Shown here piece by piece: positions 1 through 14,610 of a stretch of DNA of 64,000 nucleotides. The position numbers and the translations under genes were made by a program. The stretch comes from Gavia stellata (taxonomy: Eukaryota > Chordata > Aves > Gaviiformes > Gaviidae): NCBI RefSeq assembly GCF_030936135.1, contig NC_082598.1, positions 11,412,687 to 11,476,686 of the forward strand. The letters are read 5' to 3'. Numbering within the stretch: the first letter of the stretch is position 1; every line of letters begins with the position of its first letter. Under the pieces are notes generated by a model. The model did no database searches. It had not been told where the DNA came from and saw only the letters and a list, made by a program, of their open reading frames with translations.

Positions 1-3000
1 AACTATTAAAATGAAATAAAATCAAATAAAACGTTGACTTTGGACCTCTGTACTCTTGTCATGCCACAGTATGTACCAAAGTGGTCATTCTGAAGACAAA
101 AGGGTAAGGACTCAGCTTGTTCAGGAAACAAAGGCAGGCATGAGTAATTTAAATGTTAAATTAACACATAAAAATCAGTGTCAACTAGCTGCATACAGTC
201 ATGGGAGGATGTTCAAGAAAACTAACTTCAGTACAGTCACTCAGTTAAAAGGGTAAGCAGAAATGTCACCATATGAAGAAAAGAGACATCAAAGACTTGT
301 TGCATCAGGACATCTGTTTCTTTGATAATAAATTAAGAACTACAGTGTATTGCTCTGAAAAAAAAAAATTGGGATTTGAGAAATCCTGGGTTTCACCATT
401 AATCTCATACTCCCATGTAGGAAATAAAAATAAGATGTTCTTGCAATTGGAAATGTCTAGGAAGAGAACGCTCCAGACAGAAATGGGAACTGGCTTTCCG
501 TTTTTTGCCTTTTTTAGCTTTTTTTCCTTTTTTCATGGGTCCTATTTCTACTTTTGCAAAACACTTTGAAGGGTGCCTGTTATGCCTCTGTATAAATTAG
601 AAAGACGTTCTAAAACTGTAAATTCTTTGCAAAATATAATTCCTTATTTTCTTAGCTAGTCTTAATCTCTCTTACACACATACACTAGAATATTTTTCAA
701 ATATTTAGTTTAGTTTGATTTTAAAAAAGCTGGAATGAATAACAGATGTTGTTACTTACAGCCTGTATTTTCATTTAACATAGTTTCCTAGGTGGGGCAC
801 AGGCAGCATGTTAATAAAATGTTTTACCATTACAAGTGCTGAGAAACACCCCTGCCCCCTCCAATTTTTCTAACTCCGAGAAATTAAAACTCTGAAGTCT
901 CTCTTCATCTGGTTAGCCAGTAACCTGAGTGGGATTCAGCTCCAGATGTAGACTCTAGTTAGTCTATCTAGACTACTCCGATGAAATTGAGATGTCTATA
1001 TGCGAGTTAAAGGTTTAAAATTCCCATTACAGCTGATGGAGTCTAAAGGTCTCAACCTCAAGCAGACGTATAGGTAGGTGGCTACTGTGAGCGGGATCCC
1101 ACCCGCAAGTTATTTAGAAACCTGTTCCTTCTTTCCTTTCCATTTGAAATACCACCACTGCCCAGATTAAAGTCACATTTAAATATATTTCTGTCATTCA
1201 TGCCCAGCAGTTTTATTCTCTGGTGACAGACAACACTTCAAGATAGTCTCATTTATGAAGAAATAGCTACCTGCATGGTCGTGCTCAAAGTGAGATGTGC
1301 AGATGTTCACAAACCTTCCTGGCTCAAAGGAAAGTAGGATTAAAAGAGCAGCTTCTGTAGCCTTGCTAGGCACTGTTTGCTGGTCTCGAGAATAAAGCTA
1401 CAAGCATTAGATTCGATGCCAACACTGGCACCTGCTCAGTGGTTTAAGCAGGGAGGCTGCACCTGCAAATTATCACTCAGCTGCTGATCGCAGGTTTAAG
1501 AGCAGCAGTAGCCTACAGTCATTGTCTGCTGATGCTTCTGAGCCACCTTACTAATCAGGATTTGTAATAAATTCAGAATTAGTCCCCAGTTAGCCACCCA
1601 GATCCTGGTATTTGGAAAGTTACTGCTTTTCTAGCCCTCCTTCTGGGTCCCAGTCAGTAGCCAAAACCAGTGCCCTGGGCAGTTATGGAGACTATGTTTC
1701 TCCAGTGCTGTGAGCAAAGTTTGCCAGAGCAGTGTTTTTCAATAAGCTGTGTAAGCACGTTCTTGAAATTCGCTGCATTAATCATATTGTGTTTTGCTAC
1801 TAGGACAGCACACTACAGGGGTGGTTATGGAATCAATTTTGACAAAGGAGAGAAAGTTCAGCCTCAGAAACTCCAAAACATTAGCATTTCCCAAGAACAT
1901 TAGGTTAGGCAGCTTTTTTCTTACACACCAAATCTAAAAGAAAAACACAGATGTTTCATGAAACAAAACTCCGAGTAAACTTCATTTGATTCATGTATTA
2001 CATTAATGAACTCTGGATTAGCTGAATTTGAAGCTTGCAGCTTTCATAGTAATGTTTTTGCCAGGGCCCAGACCCTTCTGTTCTTGCAGCAGATGAACAG
2101 AACATATGAAATAATAGAGACCATGATACCTCATCTGGGTGGGGAACAGGTCCAAGCTCTGCAACTATTCACAGCTATTAGGCACATTTCTGTAATTTAC
2201 CTAAGGTTCACAGTTCCAGTTCCACCTAACTCTGTTGGCATTGCAAATTGTGATGATTTACAGCACCTGAAAGAAAAATTAAATTTCTAGAGCAGCACAA
2301 CTAATAATATTCACAAAGAAGATTTCATAAGTTTTTTTAAAAAAAATATTAAATGCTATTTTTTAAAGCCAGGTTCTGCAAAGGACACTCTGTAATACAG
2401 AATTAATTCATTCACTTAAAACGCCTGAGATCTGCCAAACTATAAATTAATAAAGATAGCTAGTCTTTTATGTCAAATCAATCTCACCACTTTCCCTCCC
2501 CCAGGAAAGTTCATGACATTTTGTTATCTGCTTCAAGTGAATTCACTGGACTTTAAGCACACAAGTTCAGCAGTGGACATTTTTGAACCCTGCATTGCAT
2601 TTCTCAGTGAAGCAGTGGTGAAATCTGTGGCATTCATTTGTTTGTGCTCGGGTATGGGGATCTCTGGGCTGTTCCTGTGTCCCTAGTGGGAACATTTCCA
2701 GTAGCTTCAATGAGCACAGGATCAAGCAATTAAGAGTAAAATAACATGGGGAAAAAAGCATGCGACTTTGGGTAAAAGAGAAATAAACTCTATGTTGTTA
2801 TAGGCTGCAAAATGGAGCAAGGAGACAACCAAGGAAAAATTAGGATAGTACATCATCCAGGGCTGAATTTCAAAGCCTGACCTATCCAAAGGCAGAGAGA
2901 AAGAGGACTTGGTTTCATTAGCACAAACACAGTCTACACAGAAGAAAAAATACTTCTGAGTCTTCCCCTTTGAGAAATCAAGAGCAAAGGGTCAGACACA

Positions 3001-6000
3001 CAAAATTAGTTGAGGGTCAGTAAATCCCAGACTGTAACCCTAATCCTCCTCTCCCTTCACCCAAAACAGACTCTGTTTAAATATGGGACTTGTGGTCAGA
3101 GTACTCACTTTTTTCCCCTTGGTGTCCATGTAACGTAAAGTGTGTGCATAGTCCTGGGAACAGAGGCTTGAGAGGTCCCAAAAGTCTTGCTCATTCACAG
3201 ATTTCCACCACAAAGAATACAGGTTTCAGCAAAAGGAGAGAGGGAAACTGCCCCTATCCAGGACTGCCTACAGACTTTTTCCTTAACACATTATCTAGAG
3301 GCAAGATTTGTGATTTGAGCCCCTGAGACAGGAGAGGGCCGAGCTCAACCAAATACCCCAGCCTCCTTCACTAAAACAACACAACATACCTGCTAATAAC
3401 CCCCTACAACCACATTTCCTTCACCACCACCCTAGAAACAACCCGGGATCCTCCCCAAACTGCTGCATCCTGGTGACTGACCTGAGGCTTCCCTGCCTTC
3501 ACACCCTATCAAGAATCCATCTCATGACCCCACCAGCACAGCCACTAGTGCCTGAGAAAAACAGGAGGAACTGCCTTAAAACACAGCACTGCAACCAAGC
3601 AGAACAATCTGGACTCTTTTATAGCATATTATACAAGAACTGGAAGGACATGCTCTGTGCTTATCTGCTTTCCAAATACCTATTGCCTGTTCCTCATTAG
3701 TGCACATTAACACAAGCTGGGGAGACAACCTGGCATTACAAAGGACACTGCAGGATTATGAGCTGCTATGGTTTGTAAAATGTAAATTCACATTTAAGTG
3801 CAGGCAGGGGGCATCAGATATCTCTGTTCCCCCTGCAGGGGTTTTTGGAAATTACACAGTATCAGATGATGCAGTGGAAAATGCTTTCAGGCCTGAAGCA
3901 TGAGGTAAGGAGTCAACTGAGCAACAAAGAACACAAACGTGATATACTTCTGAATGATTGGATGGAGCCTGACTCAGTAAGAGAAGGATATTTTTTTAAT
4001 CCTATTGGGTGTTTTATTGATGGCACTTTCATATTCATACACGTGAGGTGGTAAGCATTTGATTTATTGTGAGTTTCACCAGTGAAAGAAGAGCTATTCA
4101 CCGCTCAGCTTTAGCAGCTTTAGCTGAGGTTTCAGCAAGGGGTGATGGCAATGTACCTTCATCTACCTGAAAAAGCCTCAAATGGATTCCAGAGACAAGG
4201 GAGTTCGTGTTTTTACTTCCAGTGTTGTTTTCTGAGCAGGTAGGCAGAAATGCTCAAAGGACACGGGTTATTTTGCCTGCCCTGAGCCCAGGGGCTCTGC
4301 TGGGTATTCCCTCTACCCAACAGTTTGTGGCAGGGCTGAGCAAATGCAATCTTGAATTGGTTATGTGAAGAGGTTTCTCCCTTGCTGCAAGTAGATTGTT
4401 GCAAGAGGTCCTGCTTTTAACTTCCTACATGTATACAGATGAAGCATAAGTCTACCCAGCAAAATGAAGGTATGATTCCAGCCCATTTGACTACCTTTAT
4501 TCTCAGTGCTCAGACAGATAACAATAACATCTGAGTCTTAGCACGAAATTATTTCACTGAGATCTAAGCTCATGTTTTAATTGTGTTTGATAGGGGCTGA
4601 GCATGTACGAGTAGTCAGTTGTAGCTGAGCCATGGAAGCTTGATTGCATATGAGAACGCTATGCAGCAGTGGCAATGAAAGCTGCGGAGTGAGGGTGGCA
4701 TGGCACATCTGAAGGGTTGTGCTTGGAGCACAGACACCCCCAGTCCCGGGGGTTTGGTCTTTGATGCTTTGCCCATAATGAATCCCATCATATCCTCATC
4801 ACCACGCAATGTGGAGAAGACACCAGCTGTTCTGCAGGGTAGATGTTCATGTCGTTGTACACCAGCTTAGGACAGAGCCTCCCCGTGGGGTGGACATTAT
4901 GAGAAAGTAATTGATATAAGGTTCATTTATATGGTGGACTCCGTGTATGAACCCAGCCTGACCAGATGGATACATAGTTCCAGTTGCAAGTAATGGCATT
5001 ACTACTGATTTCAAACTATTTCAAGAGAAGACATCCTTGTAGTCTGAATTAATACATAATCTACGGTTATAGATCTATATCATACTGCTATTTTGTGCAA
5101 AAACTCAGATTTACACAACAGCATTTAATAAATATCAGCTCTTGGCATTAGCTGGATCGTCATATACTTTGGAAGAATTTCAAGCCTTACTTCATTTAGT
5201 TTTACAGTTGCTAGGATGCACAGAGGCACCGTGGAGTCACTGCTCTCATGCTGGAATTCATCTAATCCCCCTGAGGTAAGACAAATGTCACAGGTAGCAG
5301 CCAGGTCTTCCTCCTCTGAAATACCTCCACCATACATTCGGTGTCAGGAAACAGTGCTGACCTGTGCTGAGGCATTTTGACTTCTATTTGATGTTGCAAT
5401 GATATTTCCAGCACCCCCGTTTAAAAGTGTGGGCTCAGCTCAGTTCCTGAGCCTGTTCCAAGCTGGAGAACACATCTTTCCTCCACCAGAACCTGCTGTG
5501 GCCTCTGCCACCATTTACTGACTTCATATACCTGATTTCAAGGTCTTTGCCTCATTAGAAATTCTTCGGAGCTTCATGTGGAAACCTTTCTGACAACTGA
5601 CACAGTTTGGATATATCGGGGAGTAAATCTCCCAGACCCAGACCAAGGGATTAACCTGAAACTATCCAGATCCATAGATGCGTGTTATGAGTCCCTCTCC
5701 CTAATGCTGTCAAGTGGATTGGATCTATACGGGACCAAAGGGACACTACGGCCCATGAAGGAGATAAGAAAATACAAAGGTAGAAATTATATAATTAGAA
5801 ATCATTCCATTAATAAGGTTGAAATATTTGGTCAGATCTCCACAAATACCTGGAAAACTGCACAGGAACATAAGACTAGATGGGAATCCTTCCATTGTCA
5901 TGCCCAGTTTCCCAGGCACATGAGATAATCCTTTACACATTCTGCCTGTATGCCTTCCGCTACTGATTTCTCCCCTTCTGGCTCCTCAGCCACCCAGTCT

Positions 6001-9000
6001 GAGTTTGCCCGTTTCTCATACCATGATCTCCCTCTTATCACACAGAGGGAATTCTCAGCATGAAAGGGAGCTTGGAAAGAGGCAATGGGACTTCTGCTTA
6101 TGCATTTACAGGCATTTCCCTGTAAAGAGGTGTATAGTCTCTGTCCCTAAGGACTACTGCTGCAAAGTCCACAGACAGTAATGCCAGAGTAGTTGACATA
6201 TCCATTTTCCGTATACATCCATCTTCCAGATGGCTAGAAGTTCCTGTGGAGAATGATCTCCATAGGTGTGTCTGTGGTTACAGTCCACCCTTATGCAACA
6301 TTATACACTGTAGGCATCGCTAGTATCAACAGTGGTAATGTCTTGCTATTTCACCGCCAATTCTCAATTTGCAAAATGCAGTGCTTGCAAATTATCCTTG
6401 ATTTGTTTGCATCATTTACAACAAACAAACCTCCCAAAACACAAGTCAACATGTCCAACTTATTTATCGCTGCAGTTTATTATTAATTCAGCATTTTGGA
6501 AACACTAGATTTGCTTTTATTGCTGTCTTAGCACAGGTAATGTCCCACTATCATACTATTCATATCAGAAAAGAAATTATCAAAGGCTAAATTTAAAAAA
6601 CAAAGTTGGATGACTATATACTTTGACTAGCAACCATAAAAGGTTGCTCATAAAATAGAATGGCCTGGAACTGCAGTTTCACATTTCCTGGTATCACAGA
6701 TGTCCTGTTACTATGCCTCAGTCAGCAGATATGCCAACAGCAAAGCAGCTACCAGGCTTTATAAATTTGCTCCTAAATCTGGGTTACCAACTAGTCTGAC
6801 CATCATGTGGAAGCCAATATAAAATATAAAGTCCCACAATTTGTTCAACCAACAAAATGCAATTATTTGTAAGAGGTAGGAACCCGTTGCATACAAGCCA
6901 ACATTTTTGTATTAACCAAACATGAGTAGCTTCCTCAGTATATCAGATGCCTTAGCATTAAGGAAAGGCCAAAAATAGCTATAGTTACGCCAGATGGAAT
7001 GATAGACATTTTCTTTCAGACTTGTGTCTTTACATTAGCAATTGCAGACCAGCGATGACTGAGTCCAGTCTGAAATTCACTGATACACACTGCAGTCCAG
7101 AACTCAGGAGTGAGGTATTATTGACTCGACTGAAATCCAGATTTGATCATCTTTGGCAGTTTTAGCAAGGGGGCAAATGACTGCAAAAGATGTGATTGCA
7201 ACCCCTACTTCTTGCCTGCTCTTACTCTTGCCATGAGGCTTACATTTACTACTGATTGGCTGAAGGCTAAAATCTCTACAAAATACCTGTTTTGCTTATT
7301 CCTACTGCCATGTTGGTAGAGCTCCCCCATTCTCTATGTATTCAGCCACTGTGTGTTTATTAACCACTAGTAGGGATCACTCCAGAGAAGACACTCTCTG
7401 CAGTACTTAGATGAAAAAAGGGCTCAGTAGGATGAGGTTTAAGGTCTACCAGATGAGAGATATTAAAGGACCATCACCGTGTGGTTGCAAACAGTTCCAG
7501 CAGGATAATACTACAGAAACATGACTGAAGTAGTAACTCCATACTCATACCTCCATCTCTGTATTGGTGTGGTTCAAGAGTCACTGCAATTTTGCCTGCT
7601 GTTGATGGCTGCACTGCTTTAGGCTGAAGCAACCTCCAGGTACAGTACCAGTTCCAGAGGGCAGGATGCTCTGTTTGTTCAGAGCTAAAATTCACTAGTA
7701 AAGGGGCATAAGAATGCTGCCTAGTTGTTATCCATGTTATGTCTTGCCTGTAAGTAAATAGAGAACTCAGGTTTCCACTTTGGTCAATACAGTCTTGCCA
7801 TAAGCAATACATTCACTTTAACTCTTTTTTCCCCAAAGTGAAAGATTACAATAAACACCCAAGACCCATTCCCTCCAAGCTATTAATTTAGCTCCTTTAA
7901 TGGTTTCAGAAGCCACGTTCTTTTCTCCTCCCTCTCCATTCTCCCTTCAAAATCCAATCTTGCTGCTAGGGGCTAATTTTCTTCTGTTATTTCCTAATGC
8001 TCTGGATAGTCAAAACTGAAGTGTATTTCTACTTGGCTTGATTCTTCTCTTCTTGAATTAATTAAGTCTTTTCAAGAGGTAAACAGCATGACTATTTAAT
8101 AAAAAATATGTCTAAATTGAAGGACAAAGCCAGGAAGTGTGACAAGAAGCCTGATACTCCACGACCCAATATATAAATTGAAATTCTTTAACAAGAATTT
8201 GTTGTGGAATCCTGCAGAAAGTCTTGAAGATAATTTCACTCATTTCCCATAGGGAAACAGATCTCAACTTAGTAAGATTGCTCCTAACAAAAACAGAATA
8301 ACAAATGCTGTTTTTACTAACAGACTGAAGAAATACAGGAGAAATGCTGCAAGTTATTCCTGACACAGATACAAAAATAATAAGCAAGAGAACATTTCTT
8401 TTGCTTACAAATCCAAGCCTCACTTTATTACAATCCTGGTGTTTTTAATAGATAGGTCAAAATGAGTTTAAATTATTTCCTGTCCCTTCATGGTGTATTA
8501 CTTTGCATTTGAAAGTGGGTACCAAAAGTCTCCCAAGGAGAATGGGAAGGTGAGTGGTTTGCCTCCCAGCCAGGGAGAATTTTGTGTCCTGATTCATTCT
8601 GACAACTGTGTGCACATCCTCTGGTGAGGTGGGGCACATCCATCGATAATGTCACCAGGGTCCGCTGCGTTCAACCACTGGCATGCAGCTGAATAACTTT
8701 TCAAGGATGCTTCAGTGTCCCATTGGATTATGGTAGTAGATCTATTAGGAACAATTAGGATCAGCTGAACTCGCTTCTGTCTTAAAACACCTAATGTCTT
8801 TGCTTTTCCAGAGTGGGGAGGAGCAGAACTGGTATGTGTCTGTCCCACACTTTCTTCAACCCAAAGACACATCCCCTGCTGGTTCCCTTTACTCCCTCTG
8901 CAGCTATAGAGGTTCTTCATCACCTCCAAGACCTGCAGAAGGGAAGAATCCACGGAAATCCTTTTATCTTCTCTGCCAGCACCAAACCTTCAAGGACAGA

Positions 9001-11952
9001 CCTGGAGCCGGGAGCAGAACCGTTTGAGCACCACCCTCTGTTCCTCTGGTGACCCTTCTGGTATCCCAAAATGGGGCACCCAGAAAGAAAAATTAAGGAG
9101 GGACATAGAAAACACAGATGTATGATTTCTTCCCGATGTGTCTGCAAAATAGGCCAAAACTGTGTTTTCTACAGCTGAATTATCCATATATCTGAATCAA
9201 AAGGAATATAGATTAAAAAGACACATAAAGTTACATGACAACCACACTTCTGGAATCTCCTAGCTTGTTTTTGCATTAGAAATATTTTGCCATTCCTTTC
9301 TTCTTTTCTTTTTTTTATGTGGACTTACACAGACACAGACTACAACCCTTCCCTACACAACCCGTAGAGGCAAAATTAATTACATATTAAAATCATGTAA
9401 CGCATTTGCAATTGTGAGCAGAAGTGTACTTGCAATGTTGCATAGTTATTCTCATGTATACACAGAGATATTCCATCCCTACACTCCATATTAAATTTAC
9501 AGGTTCTGACTGCCTGCAGAAGGATCAGACATGGAAGACTCCAGCTGACAACCCCAAATGTTTTTGCATTCTGAGATAAACTCCAGTATTTTTTTTATTA
9601 AACACAAAAGTTGCAGAATGAGTTGGTCCGTAAAAGATTTTCTTCAATTGGTCTAGAAGCATTTGTAAAGGTCATAATTATTTTCCCTTGTGTTGAAATC
9701 ATTGTCTTCACACATTCACTTTAAACCACAAGTAGTAATAGTAATGGACAATTTGATAAGCCAGCTTTTTTGTTCTTAAAGAATACAATCAAATATTTCA
9801 AATTAAGTAATTTTCCTTCTTATACTTTTTTTTGTCTTCTAGAGAAACGTAGTGCTCCTTGAAATACTGGCAACACAGTAATCACATTTTATGAACTCTA
9901 ATTCCTAAAAACAAGGAATCAGTGCTGTAAGGAGCTGATCTCACCAGAGAGACTTCAATTACATCTGTCACAAAGCAATTACATGTGTCAGAAAACAAAC
10001 AAAATTATTTCCCCATGAGAATTTCTGGCATTTTGAACTTTATTTTAATTCCATAAAATGTCACTTTGGAAATACTCAGTTTACTGTGATGATCTTGAAA
10101 CAGTTCCTTTCACTAACACTGAAATAGTTAAATAAATGAATACTTACATTAATATCATATAGAACTGAAAAATCAGAACTCTCACATGAAATTTCATCAA
10201 AATCAATATGTGGATATATTTAAATTTCAATTAAAATGCATTTTCTGAAAGATTTTTTTCCATGCCCAACAACAAAAATAGACCATATCTTCTTATAGGA
10301 CCAGGATGGATCCCTGAAAGGGTTAGGCAGTAAGCTACAGCTGGCGCCTGTTGTACATGCTTACTTTCAAAATGAATACTCAGAATCCACACTCAGTGGC
10401 TGCCTAGCCTTGGAAGCATCTCGGTGCATTGAGAGCTCAGTTTTCAAAACCAACGTTTCTCATGCGCCTCAAACTGCCCCAGCATGGATGGTATCTGTGA
10501 CATAACTTTCATCTGAGCTCTCCTGGGATGCAGGAATGAGGTGCACTTCCACATATATTGCTTCAGAGCCCTGATGCATGAGATGTCCTCAGAAATTGCT
10601 GCAAGCTTTGAATAAGGCTCTATATGTTGCTAATCACTTCCTGCTCTCATCCAGTAGTTCAGTGCCTATAGCATTTTTCTATGATTGGAGAGACTATAGT
10701 CCCATACTGTCTTCTGCCTCAAGGGAATCAGATCTACATTTTCTGTATGAGGCCCCTTATCACTAAGGTACAAATCGTTTTGGGAAAGGGCCAGACAGGC
10801 CCACTCTACCTGTTGAAGAACAGGAGAGGCTGAGGGAATTCAGCTCAAGTCAGGCTTAGCCTACAGTGTTAGTAGAGCCTATGATTCTCCTGAGAGGAGG
10901 CTGTGGCATTCCCTGAGGAGCAAAGCAATCTGCATTGCAGTCCTTGGCTATTTTATTTTACATCAAGGAGTTACTTGCCTGTGGCAGGAAACTGGAAGTC
11001 AGAAGGTGCAATGACAGTCACGCTGCTATGCCACCCTTGTGCTTACTTCCTCTCTCTCTGGCCAAATGAATATTTGATTAGCTGATATGAAGTCAGAGAG
11101 TTTCAGATAGGAAAATGAGGATAGAGTCAGCTGCAGAAAACAGACTTGATTTATACAGTAGTAGTTGTCTCCCCTCAGCCGAAAGAAAAAAATCCCTACC
11201 TGTGAGCACTCCTACTCTTTTGCAATGTGAAAAGTAAAAGCAAAATCTTGAACTACTTTTATTCGTGCTTTAGGAGAAGTATTGCCCATTAGAGGAGTCA
11301 GTGTATCTGCTGCGTTTGGAAGAACAAAGGGTCAGCGACAGCAGGAAGAGAGCAAATAGCATTACCTCATGCATGGAGGAAAGGTTAGTTCAGGAGGCAC
11401 TCACAGGAATGTTTGTCAAGCCCAGAGGGGACTGTGATGAGTGTGCTGTATTATGAATTCAAAGCTAACACAGTGTGGTGTCTTTTGAAAATCCAGTTAT
11501 TTACTCGGAGCATTGCCCAGATGCAAAAGCTCTATGCTCAGGAAAATGAAAGGTAAAGGTTTTCAAATAATTCACAGCTGCAGAGTATCTTAGATATTCA
11601 ACGTTTTCTGCCACACTTGAAAGGTTCATTCCAAATTTATCAGAGTCAATCAGCTTGATGGCCACTGTATTAAAATAACTAAGTACACTGGACCAAAAAA
11701 AAAATTAAAATCTCGAAGCAACTGGGAAAGGAATGAGTAGTTTCAGGCTCCTGGCCCATATTTAAGCAGAGTAACTCATAGCAGTAGGATGTGGTACTTA
11801 CTTTCTTCTGGGAGTTGCAGGCTTTCACTTCGCTGGCTTATAATGATGAGCATTTATTAACTTGTAGAATTCATTTCAAAGAGGTACTGAAAACTGAAAA
11901 TGAGAGTGAGGAAGCCCAATCCAAAAAAGACACATTGGGTATAAATCACAAC
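1..11952. other. AT-rich intergenic DNA, no gene recognised
   Basis: Twelve kilobases of unique-looking AT-rich sequence. The open frames here are all short (at most about 120 codons), lack recognisable domains and occur on both strands. No tRNA, rRNA or clear transposon was recognised. Confidence 0.6.
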
Positions 11953-12177
11953 CATAGAATCATAGAATCATTTAGGTAGGAACAGACCTTTACCATCATC
12001 TAGTCCAACCGTTAACATAACACTGCCAAGTCCACCAGTAAACCATGTCCTTAATTGTCTCATCCACACATCTTTTAAATACCTCAAGGGATGGCAACTC
12101 AACCACCTCCCTGGGCAGCCTGTTCCAATGCCTGACAAACCTTTCGGTGAAGACATTTTTCCTAATGTCCAATGGAG

Positions 12178-13371
12178 CTTTCCAGCCACTCGTCCCCAAG
12201 CCTGTAGCGTTGCATGGGGTTGTTGTGACTGAAGTGCAGGACTCAGCACTTGGCCTTGTTGAACCTCATACAGCTGGCCTCGGCCCATCCATCCAGCCTG
12301 TCCAGATCCCTCTGCAGAGCCTTCCTGCCCTCGAGCAGGTCAACACTCCCACCCAACTTGGTGTCATCTGTAAGCTTACTGAGGGAGCACTCAATCCCCT
12401 CGTTCAGAACATTGATAAAGATATTAAACAGAACTGGCCCCAATACCGAGCCCTGGGGAACACCACTTGTGACAGGCCATCAGCTGGATTTACCTCCATT
12501 CACCACAATCCTTTGGGCCCAGCCAGCCAGCCAGTTTTTTACTCAGCAAAGAGTGCGCCCGTCCAAGCCATGAGTAGCCAGCTTCTCCAGGAGAATGCTG
12601 TGGAAGACAGTGTCAAAGGCTTTACTAAAGTCTAGGTAGACAACACCCACAGCCTTTCCCTCATCCAATAAGTTGGTCACTTTGTCATAGAAGATCAGGT
12701 TGGTCAAGCAGGACCTGCCTTTCATAAACCCATGCTGGCTGGGCCTGATCGCCTCGTTGTCCTGTACGTGCTGTGTGATGGCACTCAAGATGATCTGCTC
12801 CACAACCTTCTCCGGCACTGAGGTCAGGCTGACAGGCCTGTAGTTCCATGCACCCTCCTTCTGGCCCTTCTTGTAGATGGGCATCATATTTGCTAACCTC
12901 CAGTCAACTGGGACACCCCCCAGTTAGCCAGGAATGCTGATAAATGATTGAAGGTGGCTTGGTGAGCACTTCCGCCAGCTCCCTCAGTACCCTTGGGTGG
13001 ATCACACCTGGCCCCATAGATTTGTGGATGTCTAAGTGGTGTAACAGGTCACTAACCATCTCCCCTTGGATTGTGGGGGCTCGATTCTGCTCCCTGTCCC
13101 TGTCTTCCAGCTCAGGGGGCTGGATACCCAGAGAACAACTGGTCTTACTAGTAAAGACTGAGGCAAAGAAGTCATTAAATACCTCAGCCTTTTCCTCATT
13201 CTTTGTCGCTATGTTTCTCCCCGCATCCAATAAAGGAAGGATATTCTCCTTCGCCCTCCTTTTGTTGCTAAGGTATTTATAGAAACATTTTTTATTGTCT
13301 TTTATGGCAGTAGCCAGATTAAGTTCTAGTTGGGCTTTGGCCCTTCTAATTTTCTCCCTGCGTAACCTCAC
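12178..13371 (-). pseudogene. CR1 reverse transcriptase, broken
   Basis: Minus-strand fragments in three frames cover the RT. 12904-13371 holds the linker and RT start (FFASVFTSK, MGPGVIHPRVLRELAEVL). 12543-12887 holds [31 protein letters not shown] and [22 protein letters not shown]. 12243-12443 holds [12 protein letters not shown] and an intact TDD catalytic pair. Between the last two, an in-frame TGA (12480-12482) precedes [11 protein letters not shown] and matches the one in the 39.4-kb copy. The C-terminal part after [12 protein letters not shown] sequence is deleted. Confidence 0.85.
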
Positions 13372-13607
13372 AGCATTGTAGTACTCCTGAGTGGCTTGCC
13401 CCTTCTTCCAAAGGTCATAAACTCTCTTTTTTTATCTGAGTTGCAGCCAAAGCTCTCTGTTCAGCTAGGCCGGTCTTCTTGCCCGCCAGCGTGTCTTTCA
13501 GCACATGGGGATGGCCTGCTCTTGCGCCTTTAAGACTTCCTTCTTGAAGAGTGTCTGGCCTTCCTGGACACCTTTTCCCTTCAGGACTGCCTCCCAAGGG
13601 ACTCTGT

Positions 13608-14330
13608 CTACCAGGCTCCTAAACAAGCCAAAGTCTGCCCTCTGAAAGTCCAAGGTAGCAGTTCTGTTGACCCCCTCCTTACTTCTCTGAGAATCAAAAA
13701 CTCTATCATTTCATGATCGCTGTGCCCAAGACAGCCTCCAACTGTTGCATCCCCCACAGGTCCTTCTCTGTTCACAAAAAACAGGTCCAGTGGTGCGCCT
13801 TCCCTAGCTGGCTCACTCACCAGTTGTGTCAGGAAGTTATCTTCCACACACTCCAGGAACTTCCTAAACTGTTTCCTCTCCTCTGTATTCTATTATTTCC
13901 AGTGACATCTGGTAAGTTTAAGTCCCCCACAAGAAAAAGGGCTAGAGATTGTGAGACTTCTCCCAGCTGCTTATATAGCATTTCATCTGCCTCTTCATCA
14001 TGATTGGGTGGTCTGTAACAGACTCCCATCATGGTATCTGCCTTGTTGGCCTTCCCCCTGATTCTTACCCACAGATACTCAACCCTATCGTCATCATCAT
14101 CAAGATAGTCAAAATACTCCCTAACATAGAGGGCTACCCCACTGCCTCTCCTTCCTTGCCTATACGTTCTGAAGGGTTTATAGCCATCCATTGCAGCACT
14201 CATTATGCAAGTCATCCCACCATGTTTCCATGATGGCAACTATATCATAGTTTTCCCGCTGCACAATGGCTTCCAACTCCTGTTTGCTGCCCATGCTGCG
14301 TGCATTGCTGTAGAGGCACTTCAGCTGGGC
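13608..14330 (-). pseudogene. CR1 endonuclease domain, frameshifted
   Basis: Minus-strand translations give CR1 AP-endonuclease signatures: GRRGSGVALYVREY, VEYLWVRIRGK, GVCYRPPN, GDLNLPD and, in another frame, EDNFLTQLV, LDLFFVNREG and the catalytic-type SDHEM. The domain is split between frames 13829-14239 and 13608-13847, and upstream of 14239 the conserved start (NARSMGNKQ-like) is interrupted by stops. This nuclease nicks target DNA during target-primed reverse transcription. The copy is dead but retains the SDH motif. An Asp-rich DDDDD run lies about residues 48-52 of the main fragment. Confidence 0.85.
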
Positions 14331-14610
14331 TATTGTTCCCGCCACCTTTTAGGGGGGAGAAGCCCTAATTCCTACGTGATCATTCTCAAGTGCTTCTGTG
14401 GTTTCTAACACATCAATAACCCTTCCGTGTTTGCTGCTGCATGAATCTCCATCCCCTACCTCCACTGAGACAGCAGACTGAAGGACCTCACTAACAAACT
14501 GTACCTCAGATGTTGGCATGCTGCTCCCAGGCTTCTCTCTAGTGAGCCTAGTTTTATCCCTTTCCCCTTTCAAATCTAGTTTAAAGCTCTTGAACTTGGC
14601 GTACTAGTAA

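Larger units (their letters stand above)
11953..14610 (-). mobile_element. CR1 LINE, 5'-truncated, minus strand, internally deleted
   Basis: Read on the minus strand, the element ends at 11953 with the repeated CR1 terminal unit (CATAGAATCATAGAATC on the plus strand). From 5' to 3' it carries the region upstream of ORF2, an AP-type endonuclease, the linker and the reverse transcriptase. The 5' end is taken near 14610, where similarity to CR1 is no longer recognisable. Compared with the copies at 18.1 and 39.4 kb, about 470 bp of the C-terminal RT/thumb region is missing, with the junction near 12165-12178. Several frameshifts and stops make it inactive. Confidence 0.92.

Noticed and set aside
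5578..5928. 116-codon plus-strand frame
   Set aside because: No signal peptide, domain or family resemblance, and its length is within chance expectation for 64 kb.
8594..9187. Dense overlapping frames on both strands (119, 79, 77, 75 codons)
   Set aside because: No recognisable motif, start context or splice structure. Possibly an unrecognised old repeat, but not supportable as a gene.
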